Shown: piece after piece, positions 34,737-45,716 of the stretch | Numbering within the stretch: the stretch's first letter is position 1 | Layout: each line of letters starts with the position of its first letter | Assembly: GCA_028583605.1 (NCBI GenBank) | Contig: CM053336.1 | Coordinates: 24,847,004-24,911,003 of the forward strand | DNA: 64,000 nt | Source: Dastarcus helophoroides | Taxonomy: Eukaryota; Arthropoda; Insecta; Coleoptera; Bothrideridae | Direction of reading: 5' to 3' | Position numbers and translations under genes: made by a program | Notes under the pieces: model-generated | Told to the model about the DNA's origin: nothing | Databases searched by the model: none | Seen by the model: the letters and a program-made list of their open reading frames with translations, nothing else

Positions 34737-35905
34737 AAGTTCGAGAGTCTTTAAAATTAGGATAAAATGTAGTTTTTTTCTTAAATACTATGAAACCACT
34801 CGAAATATTTTTTTCAATTTTAATAGATACTAACTAGGTAGGAACTTCAGTGGCGTATGTCTTTGAGTATTCTTAACGAAAAAATGGTACGTCACTGCTT
34901 TTTTACAAATTAAGTACTAATTTCATAAACAACCTTTATTTCTTGGTAAAAATGCTTCCATAAATTTTTTTCGTCTCATGGACGGTTTTCGGTTAAAACA
35001 ATAATTTAGCCTTAAGAACTAAGTTTACTTATTTAGTATTGTTGTTATATTAGTATTTATTATTAATTTTTAGAAATAGTTATAAAATCACGTCGCCGTT
35101 TTTTTTTATTTAAAATAAATGCGGCTTTCAGTAACACTGTTTAACCTCAGTAACAATTCTCCATTAATTTTATTCACCCGACGAACGACTTTTAAATAAA
35201 AAAATAAAAGGCATTTCTTTGCATCTCGATAGGTGTTTTATGTTCTTTTCTACAAAACTAATGTCTTATTTTAAGGCAACTTTGTTGTGTCTTTACGAAA
35301 ATTTATGTTATGTAAGTTAGATTTATATGTTTTTGGAAAATATTTATTTTTAATAATTAATAAACTCTTAATACAAAACAAGTAAACATAGTTTTTAGAG
35401 TTAAATAATTGTTTTAACCGAAAACAGTTCATCAGAGGAAAACAATTCAAGGGAGCATTTCTACCAAAAAATAAAGGTCGCTTACGAAATTGGTACTTAA
35501 TTTGTGAAAAAGCAGTCACGTACCATTTTTTTCGTTAAGAATGCTTAAAGACATATTAGCATGGATGCCACTGATGGTAGAAAGGTAAATATCTTTTTCG
35601 CAAAATATTGTGTTTATGCCTAGTTAGTATCTACGAAAATTGAAAAAAATATTTTGAGTAGTTTCACGGTACTTAGGGAAAAACTAATTTTTTTCTTAAT
35701 TATCATGACCCTGTAGCTTAAAAATATAGCAGTTTCGGACCTATGTTGATATAAACTTTTTTTCTTAACATCACTCAAAGATTATGCTCCTTAAGTATGA
35801 GTATTTTATTTTGAAATACTTGGATCACAATTTTTTAATAGGTAAACTTTCTTACAAATATTGTTAGCTAAACATTCCATATATTTTTATTTTTATTTAC
35901 TCTAA
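34737..35905. mobile_element. Long palindromic (foldback) element, family A, copy 2
   Basis: Both arms match those of 9190-10560 (landmarks GATACTAACTAGG, GAGTATTCTTAACGAAAAAA and the inverse TTTCGTTAAGAAT). They are inverted copies of each other around a centre near 35150. The left arm starts later than in copy 1, so copy 2 is truncated on the left. The right end ATTCCATATATTTTTATTT matches copy 1 well. Confidence 0.8.
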
Positions 35906-36060
35906 ATGTAATCCTAGGTTATTGGATTATTATTGCTCCAGATATTTCGCTATACGTGGAAACAAATAAAATGTACTTAAAAATATACAATCGATATCGA
36001 CAATTAAATTATGAAAATATCAGTCAAATTATTTAAAGTAGTTCATAGTGTGTCCTGAAG

Positions 36061-37250
36061 GTTCAAGATAGGTCTGTGATATTTTCTCGCCTCTAGAGGT
36101 TTTTCACTTAGCTAATTTCTCATTTATAAAGGTGCAGAAGTCACTCATTTTACTTATGGAGCTAGAAGAAAGCATAAGGAAAATTACTCATTTCATTTTA
36201 TATTTGTATTTTTTTTTAAATTTATTATTTGTTTTTTTGAAAAAATTCGCTATTTTTTTTATTAAAAAGGTGGACTGCCTTTAGAGTCAAAGCATTTCAA
36301 TATACTAGTTTGTTTAAAATAAGCCTAATTCCTGTATCCGTTAAAACCATTGTTTGATCAATTTCATATGAACGAATATGTTTGTTTCTAAACATGTTTT
36401 TACAATTCTTAACATTGTCGTCAGTCTCATATTCTTTAGCAAAATCTACATACTTATTCTGTGGGAAACTAGTCAGGTCCATTCTTCCATGCTAAAATCA
36501 AAGTCAAAATTATATTGATATTGTTACATGGACGATATTAAATTATATAAATTCACAGACAGACAAACACAACAGCTGCTCCATCTCACAGAAACTTTCT
36601 CTAGTGATATCCAGATGTCATTTGGTCTTAACAAATGCAAAACGCTGAGTATAAATCAGGAAAATTGTGAACCTAAAAGATAAAATACTGTAAAAAAAGC
36701 TTACATTAAACCAATGAGTGAACAAGACACTTACAAATATCTAAATCTACTGCAATTACGACGAATTAAACATAAAGATGTTAAAGAAAGAACCATAGTG
36801 GAATATACAAAAAGAGTAAGAGCAATACTCCAATCAAAATTAACTTGTAAAAACATCTTTACGGCTATTAACACATATGCAATACCAGTATTAACTTAAA
36901 CATTTGGGACAGTTAGCTGAACACAAACAGACCTGCAGGGCATACAAACCAAAACTCGCACTCTCTTAACGAAGCATCGAATTCATCATCCTAGAGCTTC
37001 AAGTGATCGAATAATTATATCACGTTAACAAGAAGGACGTGGGCTTATAGACATCCTTCAACTGTCTAACAAACAAATAAAGACCCTGAGGCACTATTTT
37101 CATCATAAAAAAACATCTGGCCTACACCAAGCACCTACACGCCCCTAGACCTGAAAAATACTGAACTTGTACACTCTGACACGCTAGAAGATGATAGCCA
37201 CAGCAAAATGATCATTGAACAATGGATCCAGAAAACACGTCACCGATGGA
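36061..37250 (+). repeat. Left arm of a ~1.2-kb-arm inverted duplication
   Basis: Starting at GTTCAAGATAGGTCTGTG, this arm is repeated inverted at 38811-39980. It contains 200 bp of unknown sequence, the 262-bp block at 36264-36525, and a piece of an R4/Dong-type reverse transcriptase starting at its YMDD motif. The spacer between the arms is about 1.56 kb. Confidence 0.8.
36264..36525 (-). repeat. 262-bp block identical to 50234-50495
   Basis: I compared the two blocks line by line and saw no difference. Each contains a minus-strand open frame of 61 codons (here 36482-36297) starting MDLTSFPQNKYVDF; I do not recognise it. The block joins directly to the YMDD box of a reverse transcriptase fragment here, while the copy at 50234 follows the upstream part of a reverse transcriptase. 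Confidence 0.85.
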
Positions 37251-38043
37251 ATCTGAGCGATTTGGCCCAGAATCATGTAGACATGAATTCCTTGAACAGC
37301 TGGTTAACTCGCATGGATCTATTTGCTGAAACTGAGGGGTTTATGATCGCTATTCAGGATTAAAAATTACAGAAAATACATTTTTAAAGAACCCTTAAAT
37401 GACGACAAATGTAGGAAGTGTGGCGAGGCATCTAAAACCATTCAGCATATTGCAGGAAGTTGTAAAACTCTAGCTGCCATTAAATATCTTACAAGACATA
37501 ATCAGGTGGCAAAAATTATCCATCAGAAAATAGCCAACACGTACAAGCTGAAAGAGGAGAGCTCACTTTACTATAAATATAATCCAGAGAGTGTCCCGGA
37601 AAATGAAAATTATAAAATGTACTGGAACCGCACCGTACTAACCGATAAGACCATATCATGTAACCGACCTGATATTGTTTCTTACAGTTAGGGCCACAGC
37701 TATTACCTACCTAGTAGATATTGCGGTACCAAACACACATAACCTCCTGAAAACCTATACAGAGAAGGCAACCAAATATCAACAGCTAGCGAATGAGATT
37801 AAATTTATGAGGAAGCAAAATGAGGTTCATATAATACTAATAAGAAGATCAACCACAGGAGCAATACCTAAGTAGCTCTTAGCCAGTCTAAGACAACTAG
37901 AGCTACCTGGCAGCATATACATCCAACTTTAGAAGGCAGTAATACACAATACTTGTGCAATAGTCGGGGCGTTTATAAATCTAAACTCGCAGTAGATGAG
38001 CACGATCTTGTCAATTGACCGATACCTGCAATACAACGCCGCT
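36526..38043 (+). pseudogene. R4/Dong-type retrotransposon fragment E (RT palm to endonuclease)
   Basis: It starts at the catalytic YMDD of the reverse transcriptase and runs through connection-domain sequence (MSEQDTYKYLNLL), a Cys/His motif (KCRKCGE, IQHIAGSC), and the restriction-like endonuclease region (MYWNRTVLTDKT, NRPDIV, VDIAVPNTHNL). Frameshifts and stops break it at many points (e.g. stop at 36897, frameshifts near 37360 and 37680). It ends in a TAA-rich tract at 38044-38096. The clade call rests on the restriction-like endonuclease layout after the RT. Confidence 0.75.
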
Positions 38044-38097
38044 AAGACGAACAAAATAAATAATAATGATAATAAATGAATAAATAAATAATAAAAT

Positions 38098-38364
38098 ACA
38101 CAACATAAAAACAATAGTAGTAGTTCCAATATTCCTATCAGCAACTAATCTCTATAGCAAAAACTTCTTGAAGCATCTGGAAAAAGTCAAGTTATTAGAT
38201 GCATGCATTGCAACCGCAATTCAAAAATCTGTGTAACTTAAAACGTGGAGGATAATCAGGAAAGTTTTAGGTACTTATAAATTAACAGCACTTACCTCTC
38301 TGTCCATTTTGTGTAAATGGTCTAAGGACCCCACACACAGTTAAACCCTCAATAGAGAAAAAAT
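38098..38364 (+). mobile_element. 5'-truncated 3' end of an R4/Dong-type element (piece G)
   Basis: This piece is nearly identical to the end of copy A (45208-45465): it covers the last part of the endonuclease frame and the 3' UTR with GGTCTAAGGACCCCACACA. It is directly followed by (AAT)n, and a TAA-rich tract precedes it. This is a short insertion product of the kind left by target-primed reverse transcription. Confidence 0.8.
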
Positions 38365-38384
38365 TAAATAATAATAATAAACGT

Positions 38385-38536
38385 GCACCATTGTTCGTAC
38401 AGTCCTGAATCCGCCTATTTAAAGAACAACCAAGAGACCTTTAGTTTGCTTGGTTAACAAACCCGCAAGCTCAAGTGGATATACCAGCCACAGCTAAGAA
38501 TAAACCCCAATAATAATATTAGTAATAATAATAATA
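38385..38536 (+). mobile_element. 3' end of another R4/Dong-type copy plus (AAT)n (piece H)
   Basis: It starts with the last codons of an endonuclease frame (TCTIVRTVLN), continues with a 3' UTR unlike that of copy A, and ends in an interrupted AAT tract at 38504-38535. A truncated insertion from a different subfamily. Confidence 0.6.
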
Positions 38537-38810
38537 ACGGAAAAAGGAGCAGTCATACCACTTAGCAACGAAGAAGTATCAATGTTCTGGAGCAAGATAT
38601 GGAAAAATCTTGTTAACCATAACAAAACAGGAAAATGGATTCAAGACGAGCAGAAACATTTCGCACATATTTAAGTAGAAAAAGGTATAAAGAAAACACA
38701 CAGATGAAAAGCACCAGGAATAGATGGCATTCAAAGTTTTTGGTACAAACAATTATCTTCAATACATGGACCACTTGCACAAGCAAGTGCCATCGGTGAA
38801 GTGTTTTCTG
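38537..38810 (+). pseudogene. R4/Dong-type fragment F (start of the RT domain)
   Basis: Encodes a segment around VSMFWSKIWKNLVNHNKTGK and, after a stop, KAPGIDGIQSFWYKQL. This matches the region just before the reverse transcriptase fingers in copies A and B (FWEGIWK, KTAGRDHIHNYW). It lies directly after (AAT)n and is cut at 38811 by the inverted arm. Confidence 0.65.
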
Positions 38811-39980
38811 GATTAATTGTTCAGTGATCACTTTGGTGTGGCTATCATCTTCTAGCGTGTCAGAGTGTACAAGTTTAGTATTTTTTAGGTCTAGGGACGT
38901 GTAGGTTTTATCAGTGCTTGGTGAAGGCCAGATGTTTTTTTATGATGAAAATAGTGCCGCAGGGACTTTATTTTTTTGTTACACAATTGAAGAATGTCTA
39001 TAAGCTTACGTCCTTCTTGTTGACGTGATATAATTATTTGATCACTTGAAGCTCTAGGATGATGAATTCGGTGCTTCGTTAAGAGAGTGCGAGTTTTGGT
39101 CTGTATACCTTGCAGGTCTGTTTGTGTTCAGCTAACTGTCCCAAATGTATAAATTAACACTGGTATTGCATATGTGTTAACAGCCGTAAAGGTGTTTTTA
39201 CCAGTAAATTTTGATTGGAGTATTGCTCTGACTTTTTGTATATTCCACTATGGGTCTTTCTTTAACTTCTTTATGTTTAATTCGTCGTGATTGTAGTACA
39301 CCTAGATATTTGTAAGTGTCTTGCTCACTTATTGGTTCAATGTAAGCTTTTTCCACAGTTTTATATCTTTTAGGTTCACAATTTACCTGATTTATACTCA
39401 GCGTTTTGCATTTGTTAAGAACAAATGACATCTGGATATCACTAGAGAAAGTTTCTGTGAGATGAAGCAGCTGTTGTATTTGTCTGTCTGTGGATCCATA
39501 TAATTTATTATCGTCCATGTAACAGTATCAATATAATCTTGACCTTGATCCTTGCATAAAAGAATGGACCTGACTAGTTTCCCACAGAATAAGTATGTAG
39601 ATTTTGCTGAAGAACATGAGACTGACGACAATGTTAAGAATTGTAAAAACATGTTTAGAAACATAACCGTTCCTATGAAATTGATCAAACAATAGTTTTA
39701 ACTCATACAGAAATCAGGTTTATTCTAAACAAACTAGAATATTGAAATGCTTCGACCCTAAAGGTAGTCCACCTTTTTAATAAAAAAAAATAGAGAATTT
39801 TTTAAATAAACAAATAATTAATTTAAAAAAAATATGAATATAAAATAAATTCTGTAATTTTCCTTATGCTTTTTTCTAGCTCCATAAGTAAAATGGATGC
39901 CTTCTGCACCTCTATAAATGAGAAATTAGCTTAGTGAAAAACCTCTAGAGGCGAAAAAATAACACAGACCTATCTTGAAC
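38811..39980 (-). repeat. Right (inverted) arm of the ~1.2-kb-arm duplication
   Basis: Mirror copy of 36061-37250 with visible divergence. On the minus strand it encodes MDDNKLYGSTDRQIQQLLHL and following RT sequence (39518-39198), then the relative of the 262-bp block (about 39545-39795, not identical) and the outer 200 bp. Because the arms have diverged, the inversion is not recent. Confidence 0.8.
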
Positions 39981-40007
39981 TATATCTCATGCAGGTTAGG
40001 ATGTATA

Positions 40008-40759
40008 CAGCGTGTCCCGTATCGTTATGTTCAAATTTTTGGATCATAAACTGAACTGAATTCTAAGACTAAACAACAGAAAAGTTGTTGTAGGTCGATC
40101 CTCTTTTCTAAAAAGTTAGAGGCTATGAAATTTAATTAAAATCAAATATCATTAAAAAAAATTATTGCAATAATATTTCAATTTATTATTTAAAAATTAT
40201 AAATGAATTAGGTAATTAAAATGCCTCTTTCCTTCTGAATACAGGCCTGTATGCGTAATCCAATGAATAAAGCGGCACTTTTTATTTACAGCAGCTTGCT
40301 GAATACGTTCGATTAATGCTTCTCTCGTGTTTGAAACTTCACTGTTAACAAAATTTTTCATATACCCCTAGAAATAAAAGTCTAAAGGATTATAATCAGG
40401 GGATCTATCTGGCTATCCACCAGGGCCACCTCGACCATTCCATTATTAAATTATTAAACGAAGCTAAAACGAGTACCTAATTACTAAGATAGTCATGGTT
40501 CAATTTTGAGTTAAATTTTAATTTAATCCTGTTCGTACTCTTTCATGACTGCCTGGGTCACTAATGTTTTTTCTTAAACAATTTGTAACATAATTTTAAA
40601 AAAAATCTCTTAGCTCTGCTTATTGTCTAGATAATTTTATAGGCCTGAAACTTTTGAACAAAAGAAGATCGACCTACAATTTTTTGGTTCTTTTAATCTT
40701 AGAATTAACTTTAATTTACGCTCCCAAAATTTAAAAATAACGATACGGGACACTTTTTG
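40008..40759 (-). mobile_element. Tc1/mariner-type element, internally deleted
   Basis: Inverted ends of about 100 bp begin CAGCGTGTCCCGTATCGTTA on the left and the inverse of CAAAAAGTGTCCCGTATCG on the right. TA flanks both ends (40006-40007, 40760-40761). The inside keeps only a transposase fragment, annotated separately. Confidence 0.8.
40225..40438 (-). pseudogene. Mariner-like transposase C-terminal fragment
   Basis: On the minus strand it reads RGGPGG, stop, PDRSPDYNPLDFYF, stop, GYMKNFVNSEVSNTREALIE and on to an Ile-Gln-Gln-Ala helix. The P-D-(R)-S-P-D-x-N-P-L-D-F motif holds the third catalytic acid of Tc1/mariner transposases. Both stops are TAG where the family has Trp (TGG), i.e. 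single G-to-A changes. The N-terminal DNA-binding part is gone. Confidence 0.75.
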
Positions 40760-41505
40760 TATCCAATTAATTTTTGACAAAAATATTCTCGATATTTTAC
40801 CCTTTTTTAGCTCTAAAATTTTTTCGGCTTTAAAGTTTTTTAACTAAATATGGTTTATGTAAAATTTTTGTTTTAAAACCTAAATTTCTAAATTACATTC
40901 AAAATTATGATAACAAAGCAAAATTACAAATTTGATATCCTTTTTTCAGTTTTAATTTTGAATTTCTACGTCGCACCTAAAATTTTGAGAGTGGAGTTAA
41001 AATATTGAGTTTAAAGCTGAAATTCAAGTTCTAGTTTTATTTCGAAATGTTAATGTCCGCGGGCGAAATTTCGAAAAAAATCTATGAATTACTAAAACAA
41101 AGTTTTTTTAGATGTGGAGATGAGTATTAAAATTTTAGGTTTAAACTGCAAATAGTATAATGTATATTTAAAACTTTGACAAAAACAAATAAATATTTAA
41201 TACAAAATTGTAAAAATATATAGTAACACATTAACTGTTTTGCTGACTTTAATTCGAATTGAAATTTGAAACTAATAATATTTGGATTATATTAGAGCTT
41301 ACTATTTTTCAAAATCTTAGTGAGAGTGGTATACTGAATAACACTTTTCTCTGCCTACCTTCTTATTTTATCGATAAGAACTTTAATCTTGGTTGTATTT
41401 TTTTAAACGGTCGACAACAGTGAGAATCTTGTTATTCTAAACAACAAAATACATAAGAGGCAAATAATCATCTGTATCTTTAATCTTTATAAGTAGGGCT
41501 GTGAA

Positions 41506-41506
<1 letters not shown>
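40760..41506. other. AT-rich DNA without recognised features
   Basis: It has degenerate texture like the other A/T tracts and leads into the TAA microsatellite. I see nothing else. Confidence 0.5.

Positions 41507-41597
<91 letters not shown>
41507..41597. repeat. (AAT)n microsatellite at the 5' end of Dong-like copy A
   Basis: About 30 nearly perfect AAT units directly before the GTCCCCCATCGGG start of the retrotransposon. It opens frames coding for homopolymers, which are not genes. Confidence 0.95.
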
Positions 41598-41771
41598 GTC
41601 CCCCATCGGGCGCCTCCCCAGGTGGCGGATAGGGGAACGCCTCCCAGGTATGGGTGGTACCGAGGAAATGAAATACTCGGGACGGACCAAAACTAGCCTA
41701 GGGCACGTCTGATTTCCAATTTAGGAGCGGTGCCCAACAGCGTCTGTTCTCCAGGTTAGGAGCGGCTGTAG

Positions 41772-42460
41772 ATGAGTTATCGGAAACTCGCTGGCAGAGC
41801 TATAAACTGCAATTACTCGAAAGAAGAAATGGTACGCACGTGGCGGAATAGATACTCAGGCGATGCAATGCTACAGACTGGCTCTGCTCGGAATCGTCTG
41901 GAAGTGCAGTCTGACCAGAGAAAAGGTGGGGCAAGCGGCATACCTTTTGGGTCTGGCACCGTAAGAATGGCTGGAACAACGGCTAGCGGAAATACTGAAT
42001 CTCAAAGAATGAGTTTAACCCGACCAGCGGTCAAGGTTTCTCGAGAGATCAGGAATAGGAGTAGGCGCATAAAATGGTCGGCAGAAGATAATCATGACGT
42101 CATGCTAGCCTACTTCCGCAGTACAAAATGCGACAGGAATAAAACTGGGTTTCGAAAGAGAATGCTTGTAGAATGGCTCAGAATTTGACCAGTTAGTCAA
42201 TTAAGAGAAGGGCAGGTAGCAAATCAACTCTATGCTATTAAAACCAGAAAACTGCTTTCGGACTCAGAAGTAGAACAAATAAAGCAGCAAGTAGAGCAAG
42301 AAGTGCGCACATTGAATGATGAAGGACATATAAAACTAATGGAAACCAATGAAGAGAAAGGAATGGAAACGAAGACCAATAGTATCTTTTTGAAGCTCCA
42401 ATACATGAAAAGGACGATTTCATCACTGCACCTGAAACAGAAATAGACAAATTAATGAAT
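41772..42460 (+). pseudogene. Copy A, N-terminal ORF part with Myb-like DNA-binding region
   Basis: The frame is open for 138 codons from the ATG at 41772. It contains RSRRIKWSAEDNHDVMLAYF, a Myb/SANT-like start, followed after one TGA stop (42186) by QVANQLYAIKTRKLLSDSEV, the typical second half of this module in R2/R4-type elements. Further stops and a frameshift follow after about 42440. In the family this domain probably contacts target DNA. Confidence 0.65.
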
Positions 42461-43160
42461 CGAATAATGATGGAGTTTAATAAAAACCTCTTATGGTATA
42501 GAGACATGGACGCGGAGAAAAGACCACAACTGCCTAATATCAAGCCAAATAATAAAACTTAAAAATGCATGCCAATAATAAATAGAGAAATAGGCTAGTT
42601 TCTCAGTGAAACGGATGATATTGGGAGAACCCAAGCGATAGTATATTGTACAGCAATGACAGCAATAACACATATGGATACAAAACTTAAACGACCAGAA
42701 AATAAAGAACACAAAACCGCAGTGAAAACGTAGAATAAAAAATTATATCAGAAATAGCCGCAGCATTATCACGAAAATCCGAGAATGGCAGAAATAAAAT
42801 AAAAGCAGAAGACTCAGAAAGGAAATGAAAAATTACCTAAAAAGAAAAAACATAACACTCGGAACTGATACATTTGAAAGAAAACTAACTGCCCATGTAG
42901 ATTTCCTGAAGCAAAAGATAGCAATGCTGGGCAAAAGACTAAAAAGATAGAAGCTACAAAAAGAAAGTTCGATAACAATTTGTTTAAAAACAACGAAAGC
43001 AAATTCTATAAGCAACTTGAAAGAAATGAAACAGCAACACAACCATTGCCAGAGAAAACTGAATTTGTGAAATTTTGGGAGAACGTGTGGTAAAGGCAAG
43101 CATAACCCTCAAGTTGCATGGTTAAAGATAGAAAGGGAAGCATGTCATGCAATACCACAA

Positions 43161-44159
43161 ATGGAAGCTATAAAGGTTACTAAGGATGACGTGCAGCAAG
43201 CAATGAAAAAAGCCCATGACTGGAAAGCAGCAGGACGTGATCACTTGCATAACTATTGGTGGAAGAATACAAAAATACACGCTATATTGGCCAAACAACT
43301 GAAGAAACTTCTGAAAGGGGAACAATTTTTTACTGCAGGTACCACATACATGATTCCAAAGAATGACGAAACCGAAGACCCAAAAAATTACAGACCGATA
43401 ACCTGCTTACCTACTATCTATAAGTTAATAACATCAATAATAGCACAAAAGATTACATGTCACCTCGACAGACATAACATTTTAACAGAAGAGCAAAAAG
43501 GATGTCGCAGTAAAGCCCAGGGATGTAAAGCACAATTATTAATTGACAACATCGTCACCTATAACGCCAGAGATAGTATGAGAAACATAGCGGTGGCCTG
43601 GATCGACTATCAAAAAGCATTCGATAGTGTCCCACATTTGTGGTTGATAGAAGCTCAAAAACTTTATAAAATAGATGATGAAATTATTTCGTTTTTGAAG
43701 ATCTGTGTGAATGACTGGAAAAGCAAATTGTATATAAACCTTAATGGAAGGTCTATAGAAACCACAGAGATTCAGATAAAAAGTGGTATCTTTCAAGGAG
43801 ACTCTCTTAGTCCCTTGTGGTTTATTTTAAGTTTAAATCCGCTGTCAAAAATGCTGCAAAAAGCAGAACTTTGATATGCTCTAAAAGATGACAATAGGTC
43901 ATATAACATCAGCCATTCATTCTACGTCGATGATCTGAAGTTGTATTCGGGATCGAAAAACAAACTTAACCGATTACTGCAATTAACATCTGAATTAACC
44001 AAAGACATAAAAATGAAATTTGGTATGGATAAATGTGCTAAATTGATAGAGAGAAGAGGTAAACCAGAGGCATATGACAACCTGTTAGAAGAGAACAATA
44101 TACGCTATCTCAAAAACACTAGCTACAAATATCTAGGCTATCAACAAAGACTTATATAA
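43161..44159 (+). pseudogene. Copy A, reverse transcriptase domain
   Basis: Motifs in order: KNYRPITCLPTIYKL (motif 1/2), AWIDYQKAFDSVPH (motif A with catalytic Asp), GIFQGDSLSPLWFI (motif B), one TGA at 43873-43875, then YVDDLKLYSGS (motif C, both catalytic Asp kept) and MKFGMDKCAKL. A second stop ends the frame at 44159. Only stops, not loss of active-site residues, break this domain. The following part of the ORF is in another frame. Confidence 0.85.
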
Positions 44160-44448
44160 ATTATAAATCAGAGGGACACGAAGAAAAAGTTAGAAAATGA
44201 TAGAAGAATTCGGATGAGGAAAATATTAATGACAGAGTTGAATGGCAGAAGTACTATTAAAGCCATCAATTGATGGGTTATACCTTTGCTGAGCTATTTG
44301 TTCGAACATCAAATGGTCGAATGCTGAGCTGGAGGCAATAAACAGAATTCTAAGAGTAAAGCTAACTGAACATCGGAAACATCATCCAAGAGCGTGTTCA
44401 GAAAGACTTTATTTACCTCGTAACTTAGGAGGATGAGGTTTATTAAAT

Positions 44449-45387
44449 ATGAAACTTTTGCACGACAAACTAGTAAATGGCATTAAAAATTATTTTATGA
44501 GGCATGCTGACCATTCCCCACTGCACAAAATAGTTGCGGCACTAGATAAACACTCGCCACTTAAAATCTGTGGGCGAGATTTGATAACAATCCCAACATT
44601 GAATGAGAGTAACGAGGCCTGGACAATCAAACCGATGCATAGTAAATATCCTCAAAATCTCTCAAACGCAAACATAGAGCTTTCAACAGCATGGCTTAAA
44701 AAAGGTATCTTATTCACGAAAACCGAAGGATTTGTTATAGCAATACAAGATGGTGTGATTGCTACTCGTAACTATCGAAAATATATTGAAAAGCAATCCA
44801 TCGCAGATGAGAAATGCAGAATGTGCGAAAGATATTCAGAAACCATTGAACATCTCATATCAGGATGCACTACCCTTAACCCCAAGGACTGTACACAAAG
44901 GCACAACCTCACAGCAGCAATCTTACACCAAGAAGTCACGCGCTTAATTAAAGCTAAAGAAGTTTATTATAAATACGTACCACATCCAGTAATGGAAAAT
45001 GAGAGATACCTTATGTATTGGGATAACCCTATTATTACTGACAAACCAATAGCTGCAAACCGTCCAGATATTGTCCTTTTAGATAAAGCTGAGAAAGCTG
45101 CTTACTTCATAGATGTAGCTCATCCCAACGACCATAACCTTGAACAGAAGGAAAGGGAAAAAGTAAACAAGTATTTGGAGCTATGTGAAGAGTACCGTAA
45201 AATACACAACCTGAAAACAGTAGTAGTGGTTCCAATCGTCGTATCAGCAACTGGTCTCTTTAGCAAAAACTTCTTGAAGCATCTGGAAAAGGTCAAGATA
45301 TTAGATGCAAGCATTGCAACCGCAATCCAAAAATCTGTGTTACTTGAAACGTGCAGGATAATCAGCAAAGTTTTAAGTATAAATTAA
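44449..45387 (+). CDS. Copy A, connection/Cys-His motif/restriction-like endonuclease (312 intact codons)
   Basis: This is the longest uninterrupted frame of the retrotransposon nest. It starts within the ORF, so the Met is not a natural start. It has ATRNYRKYIEKQSI, the zinc motif CRMC...HLISGC, then NRPDIVLLDKAEKAAYFIDV with the PD/D residues of the PD-(D/E)XK nuclease, KEREKVNKYLELCEEYRKI, and the end LLETCRIISKVLSIN. In the family this nuclease nicks the target for target-primed reverse transcription. The frame before it is broken (stop at 44157-44159 and frameshifts). Confidence 0.8.
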   Translation: MKLLHDKLVNGIKNYFMRHADHSPLHKIVAALDKHSPLKICGRDLITIPTLNESNEAWTIKPMHSKYPQNLSNANIELSTAWLKKGILFTKTEGFVIAIQDGVIATRNYRKYIEKQSIADEKCRMCERYSETIEHLISGCTTLNPKDCTQRHNLTAAILHQEVTRLIKAKEVYYKYVPHPVMENERYLMYWDNPIITDKPIAANRPDIVLLDKAEKAAYFIDVAHPNDHNLEQKEREKVNKYLELCEEYRKIHNLKTVVVVPIVVSATGLFSKNFLKHLEKVKILDASIATAIQKSVLLETCRIISKVLSIN

Positions 45388-45470
45388 CATCACTTACCTG
45401 TCTGTCCACTTTGTGTGAATGGTCTAAGGACCCCACACATAGTTAAAGCCTCAAAGAAGAAAAAAAATTA

Positions 45471-45586
45471 TACGGCACTGCAAATATATTGCGTAAAGTT
45501 CTTGGATGAAAGTAACATCTGATCTGAGGAGCCGGGTAGGTTCCTGATGAGAGATTGCCGGGAAATAGGTTTCCCGAGTTAATGAA
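45471..45586 (+). mobile_element. 3' tip of another R4/Dong-type copy (piece I)
   Basis: Starts with codons for ANILRKVLG and a stop, the usual C-terminus of these endonucleases, then a GC-richer 3' UTR that ends directly in (AAT)n. Only about 116 bp remain, so it is an extreme 5' truncation. Confidence 0.6.
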
Positions 45587-45676
<90 letters not shown>

Positions 45677-45716
45677 TATAATATTAATAATATTAACAAT
45701 AATAATAATAATAATA
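45587..45716. repeat. (AAT)n microsatellite between retrotransposon copies
   Basis: Pure AAT to about 45676, then interrupted. It separates piece I from copy B. Long Ile or Tyr/Leu/Ile runs predicted across it are artefacts. Confidence 0.95.

Larger units (their letters stand above)
41598..45468 (+). mobile_element. R4/Dong-type non-LTR retrotransposon, copy A, near full length
   Basis: It runs from a GC-rich 5' UTR immediately after (AAT)n through an N-terminal Myb-like region, reverse transcriptase, Cys/His motif and restriction-like endonuclease to a 3' UTR (GGTCTAAGGACCCCACACA) ending in an A-rich run. Length of about 3.9 kb is close to what I recall for Dong (about 4.4 kb). Stops and frameshifts make it inactive. 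Insertion at TAA repeats is a known trait of Dong. Confidence 0.85.

Noticed and set aside
36297..36482. 61-codon minus-strand frame, identical at 50267-50452, as a conserved gene
   Set aside because: The identity extends over the whole 262-bp block including non-coding bases, and the diverged relative at 39545-39795 breaks the frame, so it reflects recent copying rather than selection.
42238..43325. Minus-strand frames opposite the retrotransposon
   Set aside because: They are antisense shadows of the R4/Dong-type ORF.
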